A DNA stretch of 64,000 bases from Flavobacterium celericrescens (GCF_011392075.1 NZ_JAAJBV010000001.1:62001-126000), one strand, 5' to 3'; positions 26,283 through 35,474 are shown, numbered from the stretch's first letter. The notes: generated by a model from the letters alone, not told the origin. Made by a program: numbers and translations.

Positions 26283-26684
26283 TTAAAAATTAGGTTTCTT
26301 TCTGTTTTCTTTAATAGAAGCGGTCGACTTTTTTTGTTGTAAACGTTTTTCTTTAACTGCTTTCGGAATTTTAGTTTCTTTTCGCTCTTTAGAAATTTTT
26401 AAACCGTTTTCAATGACTTTCAAGAATTTTTTAACCGCTACTTCTTTATTCTTGAGTTGGCTTCTATCTTCTTCGCTTGTAAGAATAAGAATATTTTCTT
26501 GCGTTAATTTAGTTGAAATTTTAGCTAGTAAAAGTTCTTTTTCTTCTTGAGTTAAACCCAAAGAGTTGACTAAATCAAAACTCAAAACCACTTTAGAAGA
26601 CACTTTATTTACGTTTTGACCACCTGCTCCACTACTTCTAACGGCTTTAAATTTCAGTTCAGAAAGTAAAACTTCTTTATCCAT
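26283..26684 (-). CDS. arfB: Ribosome rescue peptidyl-tRNA hydrolase ArfB
   Basis: 133 residues. GGQ-containing release-factor domain (KAVRSSGAGGQNVNKVSSKVVL, here the core is GAGGQNVNK) and a basic C-terminal tail (KRLQQKKSTASIKENRKKPNF) that enters the empty mRNA channel. It frees stalled ribosomes without a codon. Overlaps the upstream kinase gene by 8 bases, so co-translated. Confidence 0.93.
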   Translation of the reverse strand: MDKEVLLSELKFKAVRSSGAGGQNVNKVSSKVVLSFDLVNSLGLTQEEKELLLAKISTKLTQENILILTSEEDRSQLKNKEVAVKKFLKVIENGLKISKERKETKIPKAVKEKRLQQKKSTASIKENRKKPNF

Positions 26685-28773
26685 TATTTTCGGGTTGATG
26701 CGCTGGCTTTAATAAATCATTTACAGTTTTAACAGGGTTAAAAGTAACCAATGGAACTTCAACAAAAAGCGTTAACCATTTTGCCATAGCACCATTCCAC
26801 AGCCCAGGCAATTCGTAGGCTTTATATGGTTTCCCATTTTTGTTTTTTGAAACAATGAAGCCTGCATTTTCATCTACAAATTGTGTCAAATCAAACTTCT
26901 CACCTTTGTAATTCTTAACACCACAGACTAAATCAACCGGATTAAAATGTGTGGCCTCATTTACAATTTGTATTTGTTTTTCGTTATTTAAATCAATCTG
27001 AGATGTTTCAACAATTTGCAAGGAAATTTTTCCGTTTTCATCTTTTATCCAAAAAGGGCCTCCTCCAGGTTCTCCTTCATTTTTAACCATTCCACACACG
27101 CGAATTGGTCGATTTAATTCGTTAAATAAATACTGAATTTGAAACGATTTTTTATACATTTCAAAATCATTTGAAAAAATAATATGCAACTGTTTTTGTG
27201 CAAACAATTTAATTTCGTTTACTTTTTCAATTGAAACAGATTCGTTTTCTAATTCGTGCAAAAAAGTAAAAATTTGCTGTTGTAATTTGAATAAAATTCC
27301 ACCTAAAAGTTTTTTATATTTTACAATATCAACTATATGATTTTGAGACACATTATCAATATTTTTTATAAAAATCATATCTGATGAAAGTTGGTTCAAA
27401 TTTTCAATCAAAGCTCCATGACCACCTGGACGAAAAACCAACTCACCTCTATCGTTTCTAAAAGGAGTATTGTCGTTATTAACTGCTAAAGTATCTGTTG
27501 TTTCTTGTTGAAATGAAAAGGTAACTTCGACATTTTCGTGTAGTTTTGTAATTTCCTCAAATGAAGATTGATGTTCTGGTGAAACGGTAAAATGAATTTT
27601 TGATTTTCTATTAGGTACTTCATAGAAAATCGATTCTTTTATATGCTCTTCAATGGGAGAAACTATTTTATCTTCTTTTTGATGAAAAGGTAAGATTCCT
27701 TTTGGCTTGTTTGCAAAATCAAAATGCTCTTTTGAAAGCAATGTTTTTATTAAAAGATAGTTTCGTTCTTCACGTTCTTTTTGAAAATAATCTGGGTAAA
27801 ATTCTATCGTTTTTAGTTTTAACTCTGGATAAAATGGAAAACTTTTTAATCCTACTAAAAAAACCGATAATTCAGTACACTTATTATGATTTATGTATGA
27901 ATTGATTGTATCATTTTCTACATCAAATTCATTGATAAATTCTGACAAAAACTTAAACATTCGGCTCGCAGCTCCAGAAGCGGGAACAAACTTTTGAATG
28001 TCTAAATTTTGTTTATTTTCGTCGAAAAAATGAATATAATTTTTAATTTCTTCTTCAGAATATGTCGAAATTCCATCGTTTTTTACTGCAGAACGCACTA
28101 AATTTACTTTAGCAATTCCGTCTTTAAAAAACTGTAATTGTTTTTGAATCGTTTCTACGGGTATTTTCTTTTGGTATATTGCCACATAATCCGATGGAGT
28201 AAAGCCCAATTGTTTAGCAAGAACCAATTCATCTATAATTTTTACTGCTTTTTCAAATCTTGATGCAACATCACCCTTAAGTTTAATATACGGATTTCTA
28301 TTAGCAATTATTGCTTTTTTGAATGTTCCAAATGTAATTTCTCTATCATCTGGGCTATCGCGTAAATCGTCTGCTTCCCAGGGCACATCGATATTAGTAA
28401 GAAAGATTAAATCATACTCATGTTCTCGTGCTGCTTGTTCTAAATTTGCATCACATCTATTGTAATAAATGTCTGAAAAAACTTTGGTAACCAATAAATT
28501 CGTATCGCAAAACAAGAATTTTTTGGCTTTTAAAACCGCCTCATTTTCTAATTTTACTTGACCAATTGCGATAGGAATTAAATCTTCTTCTGTACAAATT
28601 TCTTTGTTTTTATCCCATTTTTCTTGTAAAAAGTCGCGAGCAAATTCTGGAATCCACTCGTCATTGTAATGTGCGGCTAATTGTTTTGAAAGTGTAGTTT
28701 TACCCGTGCTTTCTGGGCCATACATTGCAATTTTTATGATGCTTGTAGGTAGCTGTTTAAAGTTTTCTTCCAT
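26677..28773 (-). CDS. NadR-like P-loop kinase fused to DUF4301
   Basis: 698 residues. Residues ~12-185 are a NadR-type kinase domain: Walker A GPESTGKTTL, EFARDFLQ, FCDTNLLVTKVF, and DSPDDREITFG. From ~195 to the end is a complete DUF4301 domain (FVPASGAASRMFK, FRPGGHGALIENLN, EGEPGGGPFW, ELPGLWNGAMAKW), which I know mainly as a separate protein. The FRPGGHGALIENL stretch recalls nucleotidyltransferase glycine-rich motifs, which is inference. It overlaps pnuC by 40 bases. With a TPP riboswitch nearby, a salvage kinase for thiamine or a nucleoside is plausible. Confidence 0.8.
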   Translation of the reverse strand: MEENFKQLPTSIIKIAMYGPESTGKTTLSKQLAAHYNDEWIPEFARDFLQEKWDKNKEICTEEDLIPIAIGQVKLENEAVLKAKKFLFCDTNLLVTKVFSDIYYNRCDANLEQAAREHEYDLIFLTNIDVPWEADDLRDSPDDREITFGTFKKAIIANRNPYIKLKGDVASRFEKAVKIIDELVLAKQLGFTPSDYVAIYQKKIPVETIQKQLQFFKDGIAKVNLVRSAVKNDGISTYSEEEIKNYIHFFDENKQNLDIQKFVPASGAASRMFKFLSEFINEFDVENDTINSYINHNKCTELSVFLVGLKSFPFYPELKLKTIEFYPDYFQKEREERNYLLIKTLLSKEHFDFANKPKGILPFHQKEDKIVSPIEEHIKESIFYEVPNRKSKIHFTVSPEHQSSFEEITKLHENVEVTFSFQQETTDTLAVNNDNTPFRNDRGELVFRPGGHGALIENLNQLSSDMIFIKNIDNVSQNHIVDIVKYKKLLGGILFKLQQQIFTFLHELENESVSIEKVNEIKLFAQKQLHIIFSNDFEMYKKSFQIQYLFNELNRPIRVCGMVKNEGEPGGGPFWIKDENGKISLQIVETSQIDLNNEKQIQIVNEATHFNPVDLVCGVKNYKGEKFDLTQFVDENAGFIVSKNKNGKPYKAYELPGLWNGAMAKWLTLFVEVPLVTFNPVKTVNDLLKPAHQPENNG

Positions 28774-29354
28774 TGTAAATAAGCCATAACGGCTAAAATT
28801 GTAAAAATCAAGTATTGCAACGACAGCATTCCTAAGCCTCTATGAGCAAATAAAGGAACTGCGATACAATCTCCTATAATCCATAATGTCCAACTCTCTA
28901 ATTTTTTCAAAGCCATATACCACATGGCTGTAAAAAATATTCCAGATGTAAAAATATCAATATAATTAGGAATTTCAAGTTTGTAATCAAAAAAAACATA
29001 GACTAAATACGTGACAATCATTGTAAATACAAACAATCCAAAACCTATTACCTTTTCTTTGGTCGTTGTTCTTGAAATTAACAAATCGGGTTCGGTTGAT
29101 TTTGTTGTCCATTTATACCACCCATAAATGCTCATTATCGAATAATAAAAATTCATAGTCATATCACCAAAATATTTTGCTTGATACAACAAATAAACTG
29201 TAATAACAGTTGAAATCAAACCCGTTGGATACACCCAAATATTTTCTTTTTTAGCAAAATAAACACTCAAAATCCCAAATACAAAAGCCACAAACTCTAA
29301 TGAAATTTGCATATATGAAGCTTCTTTATATTGATTGATTAAAAAATCGAGCAT
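28734..29354 (-). CDS. PnuC/PnuT-family vitamin transporter
   Basis: 206 residues, about seven membrane segments, with the family patterns WVYPTGLISTVITVYLLYQ, YYSIMSIYGWYKW and WTLWIIGDCIAVPLF. PnuC imports nicotinamide riboside. In Bacteroidota relatives linked to TPP riboswitches are called PnuT and predicted to carry thiamine. Its position beside a NadR-like kinase (phosphorylation traps the substrate) and 2.5 kb from a TPP riboswitch/receptor fits either, and I favour thiamine at moderate confidence. Two bases after GGGP synthase. Confidence 0.88.
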   Translation of the reverse strand: MLDFLINQYKEASYMQISLEFVAFVFGILSVYFAKKENIWVYPTGLISTVITVYLLYQAKYFGDMTMNFYYSIMSIYGWYKWTTKSTEPDLLISRTTTKEKVIGFGLFVFTMIVTYLVYVFFDYKLEIPNYIDIFTSGIFFTAMWYMALKKLESWTLWIIGDCIAVPLFAHRGLGMLSLQYLIFTILAVMAYLQWKKTLNSYLQAS

Positions 29355-29356
29355 GA

Positions 29357-30070
29357 TTATAAATTAAAAAAGTTGGTGTCATTTTCAAAAGCAGTTCCAA
29401 TCACAACCAAATCAGCTCCAGCATTATACACTTCTTGAATGGTTTTCATTGAACGAATTCCACCACCTACAATCAATGGAATTTTTATATTTTGAGCTAC
29501 GTAGCGAATCATTTCTAACGAAACATGCTGATTAGCGCCACTTCCAGCTTCTAAATATATTAACTTTTTACCTAAAAACTCACCTGCTTTTGCGGTTTTG
29601 TATGCCAAATCAACATTATCTTGCTCAATAGGTAAGGTTTGACTTACGCGTTGAACAGCAGTTTCTTTTCCTCCGTCTATTAGCAAATAACCTGTTGGAA
29701 TAATTTCTAAATTAGATTTTGCCAATATATCTACCGAATTGATGTGATGTTCAATCAAGTATTCTGGATTTCTGCCTGAAAGCAAACTTAAAAATAGAAT
29801 GCCGTCAGCTTCATTAGAAATTTGGGAAGGATGTCCAGGAAAAATTAGAATCGGTAACTTAGTTGTGGTTTTAATAATTGAAATGAGTTCGTCTAAATGC
29901 GCTCCGCTAAAAGTACTTCCACCCACAAAAACATGTGTGGCTGGTGATTTTATTATTTTTTTTGACAAATCAAAACATTCTTTAATTGTAACCTTTTCAG
30001 GATCAATTAAAATAGCCAATAATTTTTTATTTTCTTTTTTGGCTTGAACTATATCTTGATAAATTGCCAT
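29357..30070 (-). CDS. Geranylgeranylglyceryl phosphate synthase family (PcrB/GGGPS)
   Basis: 237 residues from the ATG at 30070. TIM-barrel prenyltransferase joining a long isoprenyl diphosphate to glycerol-1-phosphate: LAILIDPEKV, HVFVGGSTFSG, LPILIFPGHPSQIS, IYLEAGSGAN and LIVGGGIRSMKTIQE. The family is archaeal but also present in Bacteroidota (group II). What it makes in this host is unknown. Lies between a phosphopantetheinyl transferase gene and pnuC with gaps of 4 and 2 bases. Confidence 0.92.
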   Translation of the reverse strand: MAIYQDIVQAKKENKKLLAILIDPEKVTIKECFDLSKKIIKSPATHVFVGGSTFSGAHLDELISIIKTTTKLPILIFPGHPSQISNEADGILFLSLLSGRNPEYLIEHHINSVDILAKSNLEIIPTGYLLIDGGKETAVQRVSQTLPIEQDNVDLAYKTAKAGEFLGKKLIYLEAGSGANQHVSLEMIRYVAQNIKIPLIVGGGIRSMKTIQEVYNAGADLVVIGTAFENDTNFFNL

Positions 30071-30074
30071 TTTT

Positions 30075-30701
30075 TCAATTAGGGATTGCGCAGACAAAGA
30101 TATAATCTTCTACAGAATAAAAATGAATATTAAACTTTTCTATTTGCTTATTAAATTTTAACTCAGCAGCACATGTAGCATCAGATAAGTCAAATTCATC
30201 TTCGAAAATATGATTAGGAAAACTTATTCCTTTTTCGTTTTTTATTTTAAATATTGCTTCTTTTATTCCCCAAACAACTGTTGCTTTTTGTAATTGTTGT
30301 TCTTTAGAAATATTTGCTAAATGTTTAATATTCATAAATCTAGGTGCGATTTTCAAAGTTTTTTCTTTGAGTTTTTCTAAATCAATTCCCATCAATTCAT
30401 CACTAATACAAATACATGAAAATTCATGCGAATGCGAAATAGAGATGTTTTTTTCATCACTCAAATGCGGTTTTCCGGCTTCATCATATGTTAAATCATA
30501 ATCGGTATAACCCAAATGTTGTAGTAACATTCGAACGGCTAAAAATCCTCTTTGATGGGCTGATGATTTCATCCCTTCTAAACGAAAAAGTGATGTATCT
30601 TTTAACGAAACGGCTCTAAATAACGAAGTTACGTCTTCGGTGATATGCCAAAAGTACGCCGTTGTGGTTTCGGTAATATGAATAATTTTATGTAAAGGCA
30701 T
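30075..30701 (-). CDS. 4'-phosphopantetheinyl transferase (Sfp-like)
   Basis: 208 residues. Sfp-type motifs: KPHLSDEKNISISHSHEF, MGIDLEKL (Mg2+-binding GIDLE) and VVWGIKEAIFKIK (WxxKEA). It transfers phosphopantetheine from CoA to carrier proteins. First gene of the minus-strand operon that continues with GGGPS, pnuC, the kinase and arfB. Divergent from ahcY. Confidence 0.9.
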   Translation of the reverse strand: MPLHKIIHITETTTAYFWHITEDVTSLFRAVSLKDTSLFRLEGMKSSAHQRGFLAVRMLLQHLGYTDYDLTYDEAGKPHLSDEKNISISHSHEFSCICISDELMGIDLEKLKEKTLKIAPRFMNIKHLANISKEQQLQKATVVWGIKEAIFKIKNEKGISFPNHIFEDEFDLSDATCAAELKFNKQIEKFNIHFYSVEDYIFVCAIPN

Positions 30702-30762
30702 TTATATTTTGTTGTTTTTCAAACCATTAGAAAGCTAAACAATTCACAAATTAATAGAATTC

Positions 30763-30795
30763 TTTGAAAAAATAAAAAGTTATTTTGTAATTTTG
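30763..30795 (+). promoter_or_regulatory. Probable ahcY promoter
   Basis: TTTG (30763-30766), 21 bases, then TAATTTTG (30788-30795), an exact -7 element. The start codon follows 37 bases later. Confidence 0.6.
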
Positions 30796-30832
30796 CGCTC
30801 TAATTTTTAGAATATACAAATATACATAATAG

Positions 30833-32149
30833 ATGAGTACACAAACATTACCTTATGTAGCTTATAAAGTGAAAGATATTTCACTTGCAGCTTGGGGAAG
30901 AAAAGAGATTGAATTAGCTGAAGCTGAAATGCCAGGATTAATGGCATTAAGAGAAGAATATGGAACTAGCCAACCTTTAAAAGGCGCTAGAATTGCTGGA
31001 TGCCTTCACATGACGATTCAAACTGCTGTTTTAATCGAAACTTTAATTGCTTTAGGTGCAGAAGTTACTTGGTCTTCTTGTAACATTTTCTCAACTCAAG
31101 ATCAAGCTGCTGCTGCTATTGCTGCTGCTGGAATTCAGGTTTATGCATGGAAAGGTTTGAATGAAGAAGATTTCGATTGGTGTATTGAGCAAACTTTATT
31201 CTTTGGTGAAGACAGAAAACCATTGAACATGATTTTAGATGATGGTGGAGATTTAACTAATATGGTTATCGACCGTTACCCAGAATTAGTGGCTGGAATC
31301 AAAGGTTTATCGGAAGAAACAACAACTGGAGTTCACCGTTTATATGAAAGAGTAAAAGCTGGAACTTTACCAATGCCTGCAATTAACGTAAATGATTCAG
31401 TTACAAAATCTAAATTTGATAACAAATACGGATGTAAAGAATCTGCAGTTGATGCTATTCGTCGTGCAACTGATGTTATGTTAGCTGGAAAAAGAGTTGT
31501 GGTTTGTGGATATGGTGACGTTGGAAAAGGAACTGCGGCTTCTTTCCGTGGAGCTGGTTCTATTGTAACTGTTACTGAAATTGATCCAATTTGTGCTTTA
31601 CAAGCAGCTATGGACGGTTTTGAAGTGAAAAAATTAGATACAGTTATCAAAACTGCTGATATCATTATTACTACAACTGGAAATAAAGACATCGTTTTAG
31701 GTTCTCACTTTGAGCAAATGAAAGATAAAACTATCGTTTGTAACATTGGACACTTCGATAACGAAATTGACATGGCTTGGTTAAATAAAAACTTTGGTCA
31801 CACTAAAAACGAAGTTAAACCACAAGTTGATATTTACAACGTAAACGGTAAAGACATCATCATTTTGGCAGAAGGTCGTTTAGTAAACTTAGGTTGTGCA
31901 ACAGGTCACCCAAGTTTTGTAATGTCAAATTCATTTACTAACCAAACGTTAGCTCAAATAGAATTATGGAATAACAGTGCTGCATACAACAATGACGTTT
32001 ATATGTTACCAAAACATTTAGATGAAAAAGTAGCGATGTTACATTTAGCTAAATTAGGAGTTGAATTAGAAACGTTACGTCCAGACCAAGCAGAATACAT
32101 TGGTGTAGAAGTACAAGGCCCATTCAAACCTGAGTATTACAGATATTAA
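30833..32149 (+). CDS. ahcY: Adenosylhomocysteinase
   Basis: 438 residues, full length. [15 protein letters not shown], the NAD-binding [17 protein letters not shown] and the ending [20 protein letters not shown] (C-terminal Lys-Tyr-rich NAD clamp) identify S-adenosylhomocysteine hydrolase. It splits SAH into adenosine and homocysteine to sustain methylation. This is relevant to the AdoMet-using genes at 54-60 kb. Single gene with its own promoter and terminator. Confidence 0.97.
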   Translation: MSTQTLPYVAYKVKDISLAAWGRKEIELAEAEMPGLMALREEYGTSQPLKGARIAGCLHMTIQTAVLIETLIALGAEVTWSSCNIFSTQDQAAAAIAAAGIQVYAWKGLNEEDFDWCIEQTLFFGEDRKPLNMILDDGGDLTNMVIDRYPELVAGIKGLSEETTTGVHRLYERVKAGTLPMPAINVNDSVTKSKFDNKYGCKESAVDAIRRATDVMLAGKRVVVCGYGDVGKGTAASFRGAGSIVTVTEIDPICALQAAMDGFEVKKLDTVIKTADIIITTTGNKDIVLGSHFEQMKDKTIVCNIGHFDNEIDMAWLNKNFGHTKNEVKPQVDIYNVNGKDIIILAEGRLVNLGCATGHPSFVMSNSFTNQTLAQIELWNNSAAYNNDVYMLPKHLDEKVAMLHLAKLGVELETLRPDQAEYIGVEVQGPFKPEYYRY

Positions 32150-32191
32150 TCTTTAGTGAAAATCGATTAGTGAATAGTCACTTAATCATAT

Positions 32192-32222
32192 AGAACCCTT
32201 GCAGAAATGTGAGGGTTTTTTC
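32192..32222 (+). terminator. Terminator after ahcY
   Basis: AACCCT (32194-32199) pairs with AGGGTT (32212-32217), followed by a T run. Just upstream (32152-32172) TTTAGTG and ATTAGTG stand 14 bases apart, another possible heptamer array. Confidence 0.75.
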
Positions 32223-32312
32223 TTTTACCAACTATTTTTCAACAAATTAACACTAACCTGAAACTTTTGGCGTTAAATTTGTACTAATCATCATCAATCA
32301 AAATCAATCATC

Positions 32313-33413
32313 ATGTTAAAACGTTTTTTTATGTTATGCTCGGGCGTAGATTCCGACATAATTAATGGTTGTTCTAATGGCGAGCAAAACAAATATGCCG
32401 GAATTGGAGCTACCGTTTTCTTCACCGCCGTAATGGCTTTTATTGCTAGTGCTTATGCGCTTTTTACTGTTTTCGACAATGCTTTTATTGCTGTAGCCTT
32501 CGGACTAGTTTGGGGTTTGCTTATTTTTAATTTGGATCGATTTATTGTTTCTACCATTAAAAAAAGAGATAGTTTCTTAGACGAATTCATTCAAGCCACT
32601 CCTCGAATTGCTTTGGCGATTATTATTGCTATCGTAATTTCAAAACCATTGGAAATTAAAATTTTCGAAAAAGAAATCAATACTGTTTTACTAAAAGAAA
32701 AAAACGAAATGATGTTGGCCAACAAAAAACAAGTAGCCAATTATTTCCAATCCGATTTAGATAAAAACAAAGCGCAAATTGATAGTTTAAAATCGGATAT
32801 TCTTAAAAAAGAGAAAGAAGTAAATGATTTATATTCGGTTTACATCACCGAAGCCGAAGGAACTGCAGGAACTAAAAAGTTAGGTAAAGGTCCGGTTTAT
32901 AAAGAAAAACGTGAAAAACACGATTCGGCTTTGCAAGATTTAGCGACATTAAAAGCTTCAAACCAAACCAAAATCACTGATTTAGAAGCAAAAAACAAAA
33001 CTCTTGAAGCCGATTTAGACAAAAAAGTAACCGAAACCCAACCTATTATCGAAGGTTTCGACGGATTAATGGCTCGAATTAACGCCTTGAATAAATTACC
33101 CTTCTTGCCTTCGCTTTTCATTATGCTATTGTTCTTAGCGATTGAAACTTCGCCAATTATTGCGAAATTATTATCGCCAAAAAGCGAATACGATTTCAAA
33201 CAAGAAGATAACGAAATGGGTATCAAAAATATGTTAGCACAAAATCGTTACCAAAGCGAATTACAAAAGAAAACCGATGCAGAAATCTACGATAAAGTGT
33301 ATACTGACATCAAAGAAGACAAAGAACTCTATAACTACAAAAAGAAAAGCGCGTTGGAATTATTAAAACTCCAAGCTGATGGATTTGTAGAGAAACAAAA
33401 GAAATCAATGTAA
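32313..33413 (+). CDS. DUF4407 membrane protein with coiled coil
   Basis: 366 residues. MLKRFFMLCSGVD start, two close membrane segments (about 28-75), another near 95-112, then a long charged coiled coil (about 130-245), and a last segment LPSLFIMLLFLAIETSPI. This is the DUF4407 pattern. The topology suggests a membrane complex with a large helical domain on one side; function unknown. -7-like TAAATTTG at 32274-32281. Ends at a perfect palindromic terminator. Confidence 0.85.
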   Translation: MLKRFFMLCSGVDSDIINGCSNGEQNKYAGIGATVFFTAVMAFIASAYALFTVFDNAFIAVAFGLVWGLLIFNLDRFIVSTIKKRDSFLDEFIQATPRIALAIIIAIVISKPLEIKIFEKEINTVLLKEKNEMMLANKKQVANYFQSDLDKNKAQIDSLKSDILKKEKEVNDLYSVYITEAEGTAGTKKLGKGPVYKEKREKHDSALQDLATLKASNQTKITDLEAKNKTLEADLDKKVTETQPIIEGFDGLMARINALNKLPFLPSLFIMLLFLAIETSPIIAKLLSPKSEYDFKQEDNEMGIKNMLAQNRYQSELQKKTDAEIYDKVYTDIKEDKELYNYKKKSALELLKLQADGFVEKQKKSM

Positions 33414-33420
33414 AAAGAAA

Positions 33421-33453
33421 AAACCCGATAATTAATTATCGGGTTTCTTTTTT
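33421..33453. terminator. Bidirectional terminator, perfect 26-base palindrome
   Basis: AAACCCGATAATT followed at once by its reverse complement (33421-33446), flanked by A-rich and T-rich runs. Serves DUF4407 (+) and the SQR-like gene (-). Confidence 0.9.
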
Positions 33454-33456
33454 TAA

Positions 33457-34659
33457 CTATGGTAGATAAGAATAACCGTTTTTAGTTTTCCAAAGGAAAT
33501 ATTTTTCTAGAATTAATTTATTAAAATCATAAATCACATTTGGAATCATAACAGCAAAATTTCTTGGTTTAAACAAATGGTCTGAAAAAATAATCACTTC
33601 TTTTTTTCCGCAATCCATAATACACAATCCCATTATTTTTCCCCAAGCTTTTTCTTTTAATTTGGTTTTCCCTTCAGTGACTCTAATAATATTTTCTGCC
33701 ACAATTTTGCCTGTTTCATCACTTGGATAACCTGTTTTAGGCGATGCGAAAGGAACTTTACTTGGTGTAAATGGTAGCGGAACATTTACTGCAATTCCAG
33801 CAGCCCATACATTTGAATAATCAACATGTTGGTAACTATCTTTAACCGAAATATAGCCAGTTGGTGTTGCGTGTAAATCTGGAGAATTTGTCACAAAATC
33901 AACCCCAATAAAAGGTGGCATCAACATAGAAAATTTGAATGGCAATTCTTCGTCACTTGTTAAAAGGATTTTGTTTTCGGTTACTTCTTTGACACCTACT
34001 TGCGTTCTATAATGAATATTAAACATTTTCATAAAAGATTTTAGCATACTTTCTCCCATTGGCATTCCATCAATACCAAAATGTCCTAAATAATCTTCTG
34101 GTGTTATCCAATATAAATCTACTTTTTTACGAATATTTTGTTCGCGAAGCCATTTTTCTACATTAAATAAAAATTCATAAGCAGCGCCCATACAACCAGC
34201 ATTTTGAGTCGCGCCAATTACAATTGGTCCTGGGTTTTTCTTAAATTCTTCTAATGCAGTTCTAGCTTTCATCGCTCCATTTGGAGTTCCGATATAATGT
34301 GTATGTTCAGCAACGCCAGGAGCAATATCATACTTTACTTTTGGACCTGTAGCCACAACAAGATGATCATATTTATAATCGCCTTTATCTGTGGTTACAA
34401 TTTGATTTTTCACATCAACATTAAGCGCCTCAGCATTAACAAAATCAACCCCCTTTTTAGCTAAAATAGTATCTTTTCTAAATGAAATATCTTTAATATC
34501 TCTTCTTCTAAAAGGCACCCAAATTAATGACGGAATAAATAAAAATAACGGTGATTTATCTATCAAGATTACTTTATGCTTGTCTTTGCCTTTTCTTTTA
34601 ATTTCAAGTGCCGCAGTCATCCCTGCAAAACTTCCTCCTATAACTACTGTTGTTGTCAT
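33457..34659 (-). CDS. Sulfide:quinone reductase-like FAD oxidoreductase
   Basis: 400 residues. N-terminal FAD-binding VVIGGSFAGMTAALEIKRKG, a second dinucleotide-binding region, and VWAAGIAVNVPLPFTPSKVP near the end. Cys in NAGCMGAAYE (near 160) and Cys347/Cys352 in LCIMDCGKKE match the positions of redox cysteines in SQR-type enzymes. Likely a membrane-peripheral quinone reductase; sulfide as substrate is inferred. The promoter carries a 15-base site shared with the ferredoxin reductase gene at 61 kb. Confidence 0.8.
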   Translation of the reverse strand: MTTTVVIGGSFAGMTAALEIKRKGKDKHKVILIDKSPLFLFIPSLIWVPFRRRDIKDISFRKDTILAKKGVDFVNAEALNVDVKNQIVTTDKGDYKYDHLVVATGPKVKYDIAPGVAEHTHYIGTPNGAMKARTALEEFKKNPGPIVIGATQNAGCMGAAYEFLFNVEKWLREQNIRKKVDLYWITPEDYLGHFGIDGMPMGESMLKSFMKMFNIHYRTQVGVKEVTENKILLTSDEELPFKFSMLMPPFIGVDFVTNSPDLHATPTGYISVKDSYQHVDYSNVWAAGIAVNVPLPFTPSKVPFASPKTGYPSDETGKIVAENIIRVTEGKTKLKEKAWGKIMGLCIMDCGKKEVIIFSDHLFKPRNFAVMIPNVIYDFNKLILEKYFLWKTKNGYSYLP

Positions 34660-34679
34660 TTTATTTCGATTTTATGAAG

Positions 34680-34724
34680 TAAAGTTACCTCATATTCAAA
34701 ACATTATCTGTTACATAAGTTACA
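34680..34724 (-). promoter_or_regulatory. Candidate Crp/Fnr-type operator and -7 of the SQR-like gene
   Basis: GTTACATAAGTTACA (34710-34724; TGTAACTTATGTAAC on the coding strand) lies 22 bases upstream of TAACTTTA (34680-34687), one mismatch from TAnnTTTG. The same 15-mer, the same 22-base gap and the same TAACTTT occur at 61666-61710. The site is a near-palindrome of the TGTwAC-N4-GTwACA type. Confidence 0.7.
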
Positions 34725-34730
34725 CAAACA

Positions 34731-34760
34731 AAAAAGCCTGAAACATAAATTTCAGGCTTT
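34731..34760 (-). terminator. Terminator after the PH-domain gene
   Basis: AAAGCCTGAAA / TTTCAGGCTTT (34733-34743 and 34750-34760) with a 6-base loop; the T run is on the minus strand. Confidence 0.85.
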
Positions 34761-34778
34761 GAATGACAATAGTATATG

Positions 34779-35474
34779 TTATAAATATTTTAAAATATCG
34801 GACTTTAATCGGTCATATTCTCCTTGAAGGATTAATCCGTTGTCCAATAATTTTTTATAATTCTGAAGTTTCGCAAATAATTCGTCTTGCGATAAATGTG
34901 CCAAACCTTTTTCCTCCGAAATTGGAGCTTCAACTTCTGTGTCGCGAATAACTTCGTTTGGAGTTGGCATTAACTCCGCAAAATGAGTTACTTCTTCCGC
35001 TTGAATTTCTTCAACTACTTCTTCTACAACAGGAATATCGGCTTTAACTTCTTCTACAACCGGAGTAGCAACTTTTGGATTTTTCAATAAATCTAATTGC
35101 TCTTTTGCATAAGTATATAATTTTCGTGCTTGATTTTTTGGTAAATAATCAACCGTATGTGTTAAATCGGAATTGGTTGTAAAGGTAAAATCAGCCCCTA
35201 AAATTCCTTCTTTTACAAACGAACCTGCGATATCATCCCAATCATAATCAATGAATTCCATTGATAATCCTAAATTTTTAGGCTTGCATAAAATGATGCG
35301 TTTATTTGTTACCACAATGCTATCTGGAAAAATAGTTACCGCTGGTTTTTTCTGAACAGCAATATACCCTACTTCTTCATTCGACATCAAAAGATTCTCC
35401 AATTTAGCCGTGATTTTCTCAATTGCTTTTGGATCTTGATCTTCGTTTAATATTTTTTTTAAGTTGTCTATCAT
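34779..35474 (-). CDS. PH-domain protein with C-terminal SHOCT motif
   Basis: 231 residues. Residues ~35-120 form a bacterial PH-like domain (VTNKRIILCKPKNLGLSMEF, YDWDDIAGSFVKEGILGADF). An acidic Val/Glu-rich linker follows. The end, FAKLQNYKKLLDNGLILQGEYDRLKSDI, is a SHOCT oligomerisation motif (core KLLDNGLI, EYDRLKSDIL). Cytosolic; role unknown, possibly membrane or stress related by analogy. Confidence 0.8.
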   Translation of the reverse strand: MIDNLKKILNEDQDPKAIEKITAKLENLLMSNEEVGYIAVQKKPAVTIFPDSIVVTNKRIILCKPKNLGLSMEFIDYDWDDIAGSFVKEGILGADFTFTTNSDLTHTVDYLPKNQARKLYTYAKEQLDLLKNPKVATPVVEEVKADIPVVEEVVEEIQAEEVTHFAELMPTPNEVIRDTEVEAPISEEKGLAHLSQDELFAKLQNYKKLLDNGLILQGEYDRLKSDILKYL

